From NCBI GenBank assembly GCA_910585065.1, contig CAJUCG010000079.1, positions 1 through 12,844 of the forward strand: 12,844 nt of DNA, read 5' to 3'. The notes beneath the pieces were generated by a model that was given only the letters and a program-made list of their open reading frames with translations, had not been told where the DNA came from and did no database searches. The stretch comes from an uncultured Lachnospiraceae bacterium (GTDB taxonomy: Bacteria; Bacillota; Clostridia; Lachnospirales; Lachnospiraceae). How positions within the stretch are numbered: position 1 is the first letter of the stretch; each line of letters begins with the position of its first letter. Position numbers and translations under genes: made by a program. Of this stretch, positions 1 to 6,725 are shown one piece after another.

Positions 1-1302
1 CTGATTGAGGAGTTTGAGGCCTCAAAGAACCGAATGGGCGGTGAGGATAATGTCCGGGCACTGCGCCGTGGAATTGCCTCACTCTTTTATGAACTTTATG
101 AAGTTACATTAGTGCGTGCTTATAAAAAGTTTGATCTGCCGATGGCAGTGGAGTTATTTTTAAATTATGGCTATGTAAGTGAAAAATTATTAGATAAATC
201 GACATTAAATTTTTTGATCTCGCGTATCGGAACAAAATTTACTGGTTCTTACGGCAAGGGCGGCAGAATCTATACGATTCGGGAATGGCTTGAAACGGTT
301 TATATCGGTGACAGAGAACCTTCCAAAAGTGAGATGGATGAAGATTTTACAGAATATGTGCGCAATATGCGCAAATCTAGTCAGATTACGGAAGCACAGG
401 AAAAGCAGCTTTTGCTAAATCAAAAGGAAAAGCTGCATTATGAAATCCGTAATATGTTCCAGTCAAATAACCGACTAGTAAATGGTCAGGTCAGTTCGTT
501 TGTGCCGGTACTGCACCAGGATATGGTTATGCAGGGGCTTGAAAAAACCGCGCTGACCCTGGAGAAAATTGATTCGATGATTATGCGTATCAGGCGCATC
601 GATTACAGTGTATTTTACCGTGATGTATTATATACAAGACCGGACAAAGGAATTGATAAGATCTATATTATGAAAGAATACTACCCGGACATCATTTTGA
701 TGCCGACAGTGGGTTCGCGTGCGTCCATGTGGCAGGAGAGTTCCGGCAAGCGCAGGGAGTCCCACGGCAGATTTATTTTTCCTGCCTTTTTTGAGGAGGA
801 TCTGGAGGCGGCGATGGTTAAAATGCTTGGCAGGTACCGCTGGGAACTTTGCCGTTTCCTGCAGGGGGGAAGCTGGAATAATATCAAGTATCGCTCTCTC
901 ACTTCAGAGTATTGTGATTATTTGCAGTTCTATCGCAAAAATCACGATCTTTCCGAGGAAAAGAAGGAGAAATTAAAGCTTCAGATTCAAAAAGGAAAAA
1001 ATAATTCGCGTGAAATTTTTGCTATGGACTATGAATTGTGGGTGCGCAATGAATCGAGTGGCGCGATCCGCTTAAATAAGACCGCCAGGGATATCCTAGC
1101 GATGTACTGCCCATTCTCAAAGCCAGTGCGCCAGAAATTGGCGGGGCAGCCGATCTTTGAGGAGGCTCTTGCAAAGCCGGAGAGGGAGCGCGCAAAGAGT
1201 GCCCACGAGCTTGATATGCGAATTCGTCAGATAAATAAGGATGGAAAGACGGAAGTGCCGCCGGAAGTTTTAGAAACACTGCGCTATTATCAGGAAAATT
1301 AG
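1..1302 (+). CDS. Conserved hypothetical protein, 3' part (5' end outside window)
   Basis: I do not recognise this family. The frame is open from base 1 (it reads LIEEFEASKNR before the Met at 34), so the gene starts upstream of the window and the ATG at 34 is probably internal; no good Shine-Dalgarno precedes it. The 422 residues after that Met look soluble and mostly helical, with no signal peptide or membrane segment. Charged helical stretches lie at about 100-140 and 305-330. The most distinctive block is YYPDIILMPTVGSRASMWQE at about 216-235, followed by FIFPAFFEEDLEAAM at 247-261; it looks like a conserved core. The C-terminus is highly charged. The stop is TAG. The ABC ATPase starts 30 nt downstream on the same strand, so the genes are probably cotranscribed. 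Function is unknown; a link to the neighbouring ATPase is inferred from position only. Confidence 0.85.
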   Translation: MIEEFEASKNRMGGEDNVRALRRGIASLFYELYEVTLVRAYKKFDLPMAVELFLNYGYVSEKLLDKSTLNFLISRIGTKFTGSYGKGGRIYTIREWLETVYIGDREPSKSEMDEDFTEYVRNMRKSSQITEAQEKQLLLNQKEKLHYEIRNMFQSNNRLVNGQVSSFVPVLHQDMVMQGLEKTALTLEKIDSMIMRIRRIDYSVFYRDVLYTRPDKGIDKIYIMKEYYPDIILMPTVGSRASMWQESSGKRRESHGRFIFPAFFEEDLEAAMVKMLGRYRWELCRFLQGGSWNNIKYRSLTSEYCDYLQFYRKNHDLSEEKKEKLKLQIQKGKNNSREIFAMDYELWVRNESSGAIRLNKTARDILAMYCPFSKPVRQKLAGQPIFEEALAKPERERAKSAHELDMRIRQINKDGKTEVPPEVLETLRYYQEN

Positions 1303-1332
1303 GGTTTATCTCGAACGGCAGAGAGGGGGAGG

Positions 1333-2070
1333 ATGATGGACGAGGTTTGTCTTTGCGTGGAGGGAATTTCAAAGAGTTACCGGGGAAAAAAGGCGGTGGA
1401 CGGACTTTCTTTTCACCTTGCGCCGGGGGAAGTCCTCGGTCTTATCGGGACAAACGGCGCGGGCAAGTCAACCGCAATCTCCATGATTGCAACATTGGCA
1501 AAACCGGATGAAGGGCAGATACTTTTCCACGGGGAAGATATTCGCAGGAATCCGCGCCTGCTGCGCAAAAAGCTTGGATATGTGCCGCAGGATATCGCGC
1601 TGTATGAATCGCTAAACGGCGTGGATAATCTAAAATTCTTTGGACGTGCGGGGGGCATTTTTGGCAGCCTTCTAAAGGAGCGGATGGCAAGGGCAGCAGA
1701 GATGGTGGGGCTTACCAAGGAAATATTAAAAAAGCGCGTCAGTGAGTATTCCGGGGGAATGAAAAGACGGTTAAATATCGCGGTCGCGCTTTTGGGGGAG
1801 CCGGAACTTCTGATCTTGGATGAGCCGACAGTGGGTGTTGATCTGGCATCAAGAAATATGATTTTGCGGGCAGTAGGGGAACTTGCAGAAAAGAAAACAG
1901 CAGTGATCTATGTCGGACATTCTATGGATGAGGTCGAAAAAATTTGTGATAGTATCTGTGTGCTTGATGGAGGGCATACCATCTGCAATACGTCCCTAAA
2001 AGACGCGCTATTTGCGGGGGGAAGAAAACTTACGTTGGAGCAGTTTTACAGTGGACTTTTTGAAGAATAA
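1333..2070 (+). CDS. ABC transporter ATP-binding protein (ABC-2 / drug-export type)
   Basis: A 245-residue ATPase subunit that should power an ABC transporter from the cytoplasmic face. All nucleotide-binding motifs are visible: Walker A GTNGAGKST (39-47, with T where most relatives have P), Q-loop Gln86 in YVPQD, signature YSGGMKRR (139-146), Walker B LLILDEP (159-165), D-loop around VGVD (167-170) and the switch His196 in VGHSMDE. The GGMKRR signature and GVD D-loop are typical of the CcmA/ABC-2 exporter ATPases. A GGGGGAGG Shine-Dalgarno runs directly into the ATG at 1333; a second ATG at 1336 would have slightly better spacing. No permease gene lies in the window, so the partner is either upstream of base 1 or elsewhere, or the protein acts with its unusual neighbours. 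The stop at 2070 is almost contiguous with the next gene. The substrate cannot be deduced. Confidence 0.95.
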   Translation: MMDEVCLCVEGISKSYRGKKAVDGLSFHLAPGEVLGLIGTNGAGKSTAISMIATLAKPDEGQILFHGEDIRRNPRLLRKKLGYVPQDIALYESLNGVDNLKFFGRAGGIFGSLLKERMARAAEMVGLTKEILKKRVSEYSGGMKRRLNIAVALLGEPELLILDEPTVGVDLASRNMILRAVGELAEKKTAVIYVGHSMDEVEKICDSICVLDGGHTICNTSLKDALFAGGRKLTLEQFYSGLFEE

Positions 2071-2090
2071 ATTTGGATTGGGTGATTCGT

Positions 2091-4232
2091 ATGGACAGGA
2101 GCAGTAATTCCATAAAAATAGAAAAGATCCGGCGGGCACTGGAAGCAAAAAATTATGATCAGGCACTTGCGATCGCAAAGACTGTGGATTCTGCGAGAAT
2201 TCGGAGTGCTGCGGATTTGAGTGTGGTCGCGGAGGCTTATGACAAAAAAGGAGTCTATGATACCGCGCTTGTTTATTATGAGCAGATTTATCTCAACAGC
2301 AGGACGAGAAGAATACTGATTCATCTGATCAATCTCTGCCTGAAATTGTCGATGGCAGATATGGCAGAAACCTATCTGCGCGATTTTTGCGAGATGGCAC
2401 CAAAAGATTTCTATCGGCATATTTTTCGCTATCATATTGATAAATTGCGCGGGGAAGAGATGGATGTGTTAATCTATGACCTTGAGCAGTTAAAGTCAGA
2501 AAATTTTATGGAGGACTGGTCCTACGAGTTAGCAAAGCTCTACCACAAGAACGGACAGGTTCAGGAATGCATTAGCGAGTGCAATGATATTATTCTCTGG
2601 TTTGGCAACGGGATGTATGTGGAGCGCGCGAGGGGACTGCGCGCCATCCATTTAGAGCGCGCCGCAGAGGAGGGGGGGATTGCGCGGGAAGTACGCAAGT
2701 TGATGGATGCGGGCAGAAGCGGAAAAGAGCTGGAAGAATTTATTGAAGAGGCGACTATGCCGGAGGGCAACACACATTACTCCGAGGAAGAGTACAACCA
2801 AGAGCGTTTTGGCAAGCCAGTCTACGAGGAGGAAGGAAAGGACATTATCTGGAATACCAGGGAATTCGGCGCGATCACTGACGAGATGATAAAGCAGCAA
2901 AATACAATGGATCTTTTGCAGGGAATGCAGGTGGCGGATCAGATCCGGATGAAGACAGGTGCGGGATATGAATTATCTGTGCAGGATCTAAGTGCGGGAG
3001 GGGAAACAGGTTCGTCAAGGAGGGGGGAAACCGCTGCCACAGAAGAGGAGACTGCGGCGGAGAGAGCTGTGCGCAGGCTCCAGGAGGAGAAGGCAGCGAG
3101 GGAGAGGCAAATTCAGGAGGAAAAAGCCGCCAGAGAGAAAGAGATTGAAGAAAAGCTTAATCTTATGTTGGAACAGGGAAAGAGTGAGGAGGAATTATCC
3201 CGCGCTATCTGTGAAATGACCAACAGTGAGGAAGAGGAAAATATGGCGCGCGCCGCCGTGCAGAAGGCGCAGGAAACCAAGAGATTTAAAATTCAAAATG
3301 AGGTCTTTGCCAGACCCAGTTCCCCAGAGGCAGAATCTTTGCCAGAAATTAATCTTTCTTTAGAGAATGAGCAGTCAGAAAATGGAGAAAATTTCCAGAA
3401 GCAGGAAGAAAAAGAGCCGCTCTATGAATATCCGGAGGAATTGATTATCGATTATGCTAGGGAGGCACCACTCCTAGATGCGCATCTAAAAAAACATAAT
3501 ATGAAAGCGGAGGAATTTTTTGGTTCATTTTTGGCTTCTACTAATTTGCGTGAACAGATTTTTTCTTGTATGGAGCGGATCTTGGAGGGGGGGAGCCCGA
3601 CGATCAATATTATTTTGACCGGGGAGGAAAAGAGCGGGAAGACAACGCTTGCGAAAGCGATTGCAAAATGCATTCAGGTGCTTGGTGGTGTTTCTCTGCC
3701 GCGCGTGGCGGTAATTCGCGGCGATAAACTCAACCATATTGATCTTGAGGAAAAGCGAGAACAGCTAAGAGCCTCCACAATGATTGTGGAGCATACTTCG
3801 GGGATGAACCGTAAAAAAGCCGCGCAGCTTCTCTCGATGAATGAGGCATTTGCCGGGGAAACCGCAGTGATTTTGGAAGATGAGCGCAGAAGGATGAATC
3901 TGTTTTTAAAGGAGAACGAGGCATTTGACCGTGTTTATCTCAACCGCATTCATCTGCCGGAATGGTCGGTGGAAGACTGGTTTGTGCAGGCACTTTGGAT
4001 TCTCTACAGCAACGAGTACCTAATGACGGAGTCTGTAGCGGAGGAGTTTCTCTATAAAATTCGTGAGGAACTGGAAATGCACCGCGAAAATCCCCACGAC
4101 GCGATCGAGCGTTACACGGGTGAGGTATTAAGAAAAGCGGAAAAGAGAACTGCACGGATATTGCGTGAATTTGCTCTGGCGGGAAACTATAAGCAAGAGG
4201 AATTGATGATGCTGTGTGCAGAGGATTTATAA
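2091..4232 (+). CDS. TPR / coiled-coil protein with degenerate CbbX/SpoVK-like AAA domain
   Basis: A 713-residue protein in three parts. Residues about 5-190 are helical with TPR-like repeats (for example ALAIAKTVD, VVAEAYDKKGVYDTALVYYEQIY, YELAKLYHKNGQVQECISEC). Residues about 315-400 form a very charged coiled coil rich in E, K and R, after an acidic linker. Residues about 445-713 resemble the AAA domain of the CbbX/SpoVK group. There is a clear P-loop GEEKSGKTT (511-519), but the Walker B position reads TMIVEH and the following VILED and RVYLNRIHLPEWSVEDW segments only loosely follow the family pattern. There is no signal peptide or membrane helix, so a cytoplasmic scaffold or regulatory NTPase is plausible. 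I chose ATG 2091 because GGGTG lies 6 nt upstream; a TTG at 2073 would add six residues. The gene follows the ABC ATPase by about 20 nt and ends just before a strong terminator. The role is unknown. Confidence 0.85.
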   Translation: MDRSSNSIKIEKIRRALEAKNYDQALAIAKTVDSARIRSAADLSVVAEAYDKKGVYDTALVYYEQIYLNSRTRRILIHLINLCLKLSMADMAETYLRDFCEMAPKDFYRHIFRYHIDKLRGEEMDVLIYDLEQLKSENFMEDWSYELAKLYHKNGQVQECISECNDIILWFGNGMYVERARGLRAIHLERAAEEGGIAREVRKLMDAGRSGKELEEFIEEATMPEGNTHYSEEEYNQERFGKPVYEEEGKDIIWNTREFGAITDEMIKQQNTMDLLQGMQVADQIRMKTGAGYELSVQDLSAGGETGSSRRGETAATEEETAAERAVRRLQEEKAARERQIQEEKAAREKEIEEKLNLMLEQGKSEEELSRAICEMTNSEEEENMARAAVQKAQETKRFKIQNEVFARPSSPEAESLPEINLSLENEQSENGENFQKQEEKEPLYEYPEELIIDYAREAPLLDAHLKKHNMKAEEFFGSFLASTNLREQIFSCMERILEGGSPTINIILTGEEKSGKTTLAKAIAKCIQVLGGVSLPRVAVIRGDKLNHIDLEEKREQLRASTMIVEHTSGMNRKKAAQLLSMNEAFAGETAVILEDERRRMNLFLKENEAFDRVYLNRIHLPEWSVEDWFVQALWILYSNEYLMTESVAEEFLYKIREELEMHRENPHDAIERYTGEVLRKAEKRTARILREFALAGNYKQEELMMLCAEDL

Positions 4233-4250
4233 TAAATTTTTAGTTTTTGC

Positions 4251-4295
4251 GGGCTTGTCACGCCGGGAAAAATCCGGCGTGACAAGCCTATTTTT
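4251..4295 (+). terminator. Rho-independent terminator
   Basis: A perfect 15-bp stem (4252-4266 with 4274-4288, GGCTTGTCACGCCGG and its complement) encloses a 7-nt A-rich loop and is followed by TATTTTT (4289-4295). It lies 19 nt after the TPR/AAA stop codon and ends the three-gene cluster. On the - strand the hairpin is not followed by a T-run, so it acts mainly for the + strand operon. Confidence 0.93.
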
Positions 4296-4325
4296 ATGTG
4301 TGGGGAAAGGATACTTCCCTAATGA

Positions 4326-4664
4326 TTATACATGGAACTTGACTTTCATTTCATTTTTCAGTTTTTGTCCGCCCTTGGACTCCACGTTCTTTGTGATTGT
4401 GAGAACGTAGGATGTGTTTTGAACATAGGCTTCGCGGGGTTCAATTTCAATATAATTTCCGACAGGGTCATAGTGGATGGAGGTTTTTAACGGTTTATCC
4501 GAGGCATCGGTGACATAAAGGTTCATATTATTTACCGTCGCCGGGTTTAGGGGGGCGGAGAAAGAAACACGCCATACAAATTTTCCGGTGCGGTATTTCA
4601 TATCTTCTTGGATGATATCTTGTTCATTGCCGCTTACGCCTTCGATTTCAATATAATTTGACAT
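4326..4664 (-). CDS. Small Ig-like (SbsA/Big_5-like) domain protein
   Basis: This 112-residue protein is almost entirely one beta-sandwich-type domain. The run FVWRVSFSAPLNPATVNNMNL (29-49), YDPVGNYIEIEP and NTSYVLTITKNVESKGGQKLKN match the pattern of bacterial Ig-like SbsA/Big_5 domains ("F-S-x-P-hydrophobic-x-x-x-T-V ... N-x-x-Y-x-L-x-I ... V-x-S-x-x-G-x-x-L"). Such domains usually occur as modules in large surface proteins, and here there is no signal peptide, anchor or second domain. The ATG is the first start after an in-frame TGA; GTGAT about 5 nt upstream can pair with the 16S tail. The gene is alone on the - strand, convergent with the TPR/AAA gene, and has a clear promoter about 130 nt upstream. 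It could be a free-standing intracellular Ig-like protein. Its function is unknown. Confidence 0.82.
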   Translation of the reverse strand: MSNYIEIEGVSGNEQDIIQEDMKYRTGKFVWRVSFSAPLNPATVNNMNLYVTDASDKPLKTSIHYDPVGNYIEIEPREAYVQNTSYVLTITKNVESKGGQKLKNEMKVKFHV

Positions 4665-4732
4665 TTTTCATCACATGCCTTTCTTAAGATTTTGATTTTG
4701 ACTGCCCTTTTAAACATGATAAACAATATGCA

Positions 4733-4778
4733 TGATTCGCTGGGGTAATTGTCCTCCCGCTGGTCGGACGGCGAATCA
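4733..4778 (-). ncRNA. Candidate structured leader (hairpin) upstream of the Ig-like gene
   Basis: On the - strand an 8-bp perfect stem TGATTCGC / GCGAATCA closes a loop of 30 nt that itself holds a 4-bp GUCC/GGAC hairpin (4751-4754 with 4766-4769) and GGG and CCCC runs that could pair. It lies about 20-60 nt after the predicted start of the transcript, within a leader of about 130 nt. I do not recognise it as a known riboswitch, and no terminator follows it. Whether it is a regulatory RNA is inference. Confidence 0.35.
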
Positions 4779-4783
4779 GCACG

Positions 4784-4809
4784 GATATAATATCTAGCGA
4801 TATTATATC
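4784..4809. promoter_or_regulatory. Perfect 11-bp palindrome overlapping -10 box (candidate operator)
   Basis: GATATAATATC (4784-4794) and its exact reverse complement (4799-4809) are separated by TAGC. TATAAT occurs once on each strand inside the arms. The - strand copy is the -10 of the promoter for the Ig-like gene, so a dimeric repressor bound here would block it. It could also simply be an AT-rich symmetric promoter. Confidence 0.55.
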
Positions 4810-4830
4810 ATGTTCTACAAAAAAGTGCAA
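4802..4830 (-). promoter_or_regulatory. Promoter of the Ig-like gene (extended -10)
   Basis: Read on the - strand: TTGCAC (4830-4825), a 17-nt spacer, then TATAAT (4807-4802) preceded by TGA, which gives an extended -10 (TGATATAAT). The -35 is weak, matching only TTG, but the -10 is perfect. Transcription would start near 4795, leaving a leader of about 130 nt before the ATG at 4664. Confidence 0.6.
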
Positions 4831-4880
4831 TTTGAAAAAGAGGGTTTTTGTTAAAAAGACAAGCGATTTTCCATTTTCCA

Positions 4881-4909
4881 TATACAAAATTAAAACTCTA
4901 TGCTATAAT
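4881..4909 (+). promoter_or_regulatory. Promoter of the interrupted hydrolase gene
   Basis: TATACA (4881-4886, four of six matches to TTGACA), a 17-nt spacer, then TATAAT (4904-4909) preceded by TGC (extended -10). The start would be near 4916. An AAAGGAGA ribosome binding site at 4955-4962 lies 6 nt before the ATG at 4969. Confidence 0.65.
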
Positions 4910-4968
4910 TCGGTTACTGTAAAGGTACGGCAGAAACAATTTGGATAGAAAAGAAAAGGAGAAGATTT

Positions 4969-5358
4969 ATGCTTTGGGAAGGATATGAAATGGAAACCGG
5001 AATGTATCAGGGATTTGAATACGGGATTGTGTTTCTTGAAAAATTTCAGAAAGGAGAACTGCCCTATATTTGGCGGGCTGAGTTTTTCGGCGCGTTTCCA
5101 GCCGTTGATTTAGCAATGTTAAAAAAGGGGTATCCTGTAGTTTACTATCGCATTTCCGATCTGTACGGCAGTCCGGAGGCGGTTTCTAAAATGGCAGAAT
5201 TTCAGTCATTTATACAGGAAAAATATAAGCTTGCCCCAAAAGCCATTTTGTTTGGCTTTAGCAGAGGGGGACTCTACGCGCTGCACTATGCGGCGAAATA
5301 TCCGGAGCGGGTTACCTCGTTGTACTTGGATGCACCAGTGGTGGATATCTACAGTTGA
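4969..5358 (+). CDS. N-terminal fragment of alpha/beta hydrolase, as translated to the TGA
   Basis: If the TGA acts as a stop, this is a 129-residue fragment. It contains the early strands and the nucleophile elbow LFGFSRGGLYALHYAAKYPERV (Ser98) but lacks the catalytic acid and His, so alone it should be inactive. It has the good ribosome binding site of the whole gene. The adjoining sequence in the same frame shows it is part of the larger gene. Confidence 0.6.
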   Translation: MLWEGYEMETGMYQGFEYGIVFLEKFQKGELPYIWRAEFFGAFPAVDLAMLKKGYPVVYYRISDLYGSPEAVSKMAEFQSFIQEKYKLAPKAILFGFSRGGLYALHYAAKYPERVTSLYLDAPVVDIYS

Positions 5359-5451
5359 CCCGGCGGGTTTGGACTATCACAAAGGGCAGCGGATGAGTGG
5401 GAGGAATGCCGCGCACTCTGGAATCGGACAAGGGAGGAGTACCAAAATCTT

Positions 5452-6654
5452 GTGAATTTAGCTATGGAGAGAATCGCACAGCGCATTCCCCTGATTTTGG
5501 TGGCGGGCGGAAAGGATGAGATTGTGCCGTACTCGGAAAATGGCGCGCTCCTACAGGCAGTCTACCAGAAAGGCGATACCCCATTTAAAGTGATCATTAT
5601 CGGAACCTCTCCGTGGATGGGAACTGTGACCAATAACCGGACATTAAGATACAGCGATCCGCTCAATCTCCAGCTCTATGATTTTTTGCAGGCACAGATG
5701 GAAACCGGATGGACTCTCTTCGCGCAGAAAGTGGAAGGGGACGGGGAGGAAATTTTGACCTTTTTAAAAGATCAGAAGAAAAATTATCCAAGCACAAAGC
5801 AGGTCTGGTTAAAACAGAGGGAAGAGCTGCTTCCGTCATCGTTTCTTTGCGGTCTGAGGGAAGTAGGAATTGAATTAAAAGAATATGGAAATCAAGAAGA
5901 ACTCAAGCTGTGGCTGAATGTATTAAAAGAGGAAGTTCTGCGGGCAGAGCCGCCAATTTGGTTTGATTCTTTTGATCGGGAATGGGCGGAGTGGAGCAAT
6001 TTTTCCATTACGCTGCCAAGAAACGAGAAAGAAAATCGGATTTTGCTGGTCGGGGATTCCATCAGTGCAGGCTACGGAGATATGGTGCAGAAAAAGTTGT
6101 CCGAATTCCATGTGGATCGCCTAAATACGAGTGAGGGCATCCATCACCCGAACTTTTTACGCCTGTTGGAGATAGCACTGTGCCAATACCCGTACCGCCT
6201 TATTCATATAAACAACGGAATTCATCTGCACGAACAGGAGATTGAGCAGTATGGAAGAAATTTGTGGGGGGTGTTTAGCTGGATTCATCTGATCTCCCCG
6301 AATACAAAAATTGTATTTGCAACAACACCGCTTAGCCGTCGGCTTAATGAGGGGGAAATGGAAAAATTTAATATCCATCATTTTTCCATGGGGAACAGGG
6401 CACCGATCCCTCCTAGTAAATCGGGGGAGTGCTGGGTGACGGATGAAGAATCCTCAGAAATTTATCGGCAGCTAAACGAAAAGGCAGAGGAGATCTGCGC
6501 GGCGCACAATATCTCAGTCAATAATCTGTATGCGTTCTGCGCCGAGAAAAATTTGCAAAAATCCGATGGGGTGCATTTTGAGGAGGGCGCGTATCTTGAA
6601 CTGGCAGAGGAAATTGCGGGTGTATTAAGAAGGGAACTTAGTATTTTTCCATAA
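5452..6654 (+). CDS. SGNH/GDSL hydrolase with end of alpha/beta hydrolase; possible re-initiation product
   Basis: If translation restarts after the TGA, GTG at 5452 gives a 400-residue protein; AGGGAGGAG at 5431-5439 is a good Shine-Dalgarno but sits 12 nt away, longer than usual. An ATG at 5464 is further still. The first 80 residues are the tail of the alpha/beta fold, about 80-195 is an uncharacterised linker, and 196-400 is a complete SGNH hydrolase: block I GDSISAGY (201-208), block III HINNGIH (252-258) and block V SDGVHF (371-376). The family hydrolyses esters, often acetyl groups on sugars; the substrate here is unknown. The gene is followed by the mannosidase, which has its own promoter. 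Confidence 0.6.
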   Translation: MNLAMERIAQRIPLILVAGGKDEIVPYSENGALLQAVYQKGDTPFKVIIIGTSPWMGTVTNNRTLRYSDPLNLQLYDFLQAQMETGWTLFAQKVEGDGEEILTFLKDQKKNYPSTKQVWLKQREELLPSSFLCGLREVGIELKEYGNQEELKLWLNVLKEEVLRAEPPIWFDSFDREWAEWSNFSITLPRNEKENRILLVGDSISAGYGDMVQKKLSEFHVDRLNTSEGIHHPNFLRLLEIALCQYPYRLIHINNGIHLHEQEIEQYGRNLWGVFSWIHLISPNTKIVFATTPLSRRLNEGEMEKFNIHHFSMGNRAPIPPSKSGECWVTDEESSEIYRQLNEKAEEICAAHNISVNNLYAFCAEKNLQKSDGVHFEEGAYLELAEEIAGVLRRELSIFP

Positions 6655-6666
6655 TAAGTTTGCATC

Positions 6667-6688
6667 TTTCCATTTACAGTGATGGAAA
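6667..6688. promoter_or_regulatory. Inverted repeat over the -35 of the mannosidase promoter (candidate operator)
   Basis: TTTCCAT (6667-6673) and ATGGAAA (6682-6688) are exact inverse copies 8 nt apart. The -35 box TTTACA (6673-6678) lies between them and overlaps the left arm. This is a typical position for a repressor site of a LacI- or GntR-like regulator, but no such regulator is in view. Confidence 0.45.
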
Positions 6689-6701
6689 AATAAATTATAA
6701 T
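6673..6701 (+). promoter_or_regulatory. Promoter of the alpha-mannosidase gene
   Basis: TTTACA (6673-6678, five of six matches), a 17-nt spacer and a perfect TATAAT (6696-6701). Transcription would start near 6708, only about 18 nt before the ATG at 6726, so the leader is little more than the ribosome binding site. Confidence 0.75.
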
Positions 6702-6725
6702 ATTGGTCAAAAAGGGGGAGATATT

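Larger units (their letters stand above)
4969..6654 (+). pseudogene. Alpha/beta hydrolase - SGNH hydrolase fusion interrupted by in-frame TGA
   Basis: One reading frame of 561 codons runs from the ATG at 4969 to the TAA at 6652-6654, broken only by TGA at 5356-5358 (codon 130). The codons after it (PGGFGLSQRAADEWEECRALWNR and on) continue the alpha/beta-hydrolase homology without a frame change. The N-terminal half has the nucleophile elbow GFSRG (Ser98) and the acid Asp183 in AGGKDE. The expected catalytic His region reads GTSPWMGTVTNN, with no His. The C-terminal half is an SGNH/GDSL hydrolase: GDS (362-364, Ser364), NNG (415-417), and DGVH (Asp533, His536). A carbohydrate-esterase role is possible given the mannosidase downstream. 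Likely a recent nonsense mutation (TGG, TGC or TGT to TGA), a sequencing error or genuine readthrough. No signal peptide is visible. Confidence 0.85.

Noticed and set aside
719..976. Alternative-frame ORF inside the first gene
   Set aside because: Shadow of the longer, open and better-composed frame; no ribosome binding site.
4684..4887. A 67-codon ORF on the - strand
   Set aside because: It spans the predicted promoter, palindrome and leader of the Ig-like gene, has no ribosome binding site and no recognisable protein features.
5356..5358. TGA as selenocysteine or as a genome-wide Trp codon
   Set aside because: No suitable SECIS-like hairpin follows within about 40 nt, and all other genes use TGG for Trp with no further in-frame TGA. 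None of the main genes ends in TGA, but nine stops are too few to argue for recoding.
6660..6725. Longer N-terminus for the mannosidase from 6660
   Set aside because: The added 22 residues would be encoded by the promoter; the ATG at 6726 has a strong Shine-Dalgarno and matches the family start.
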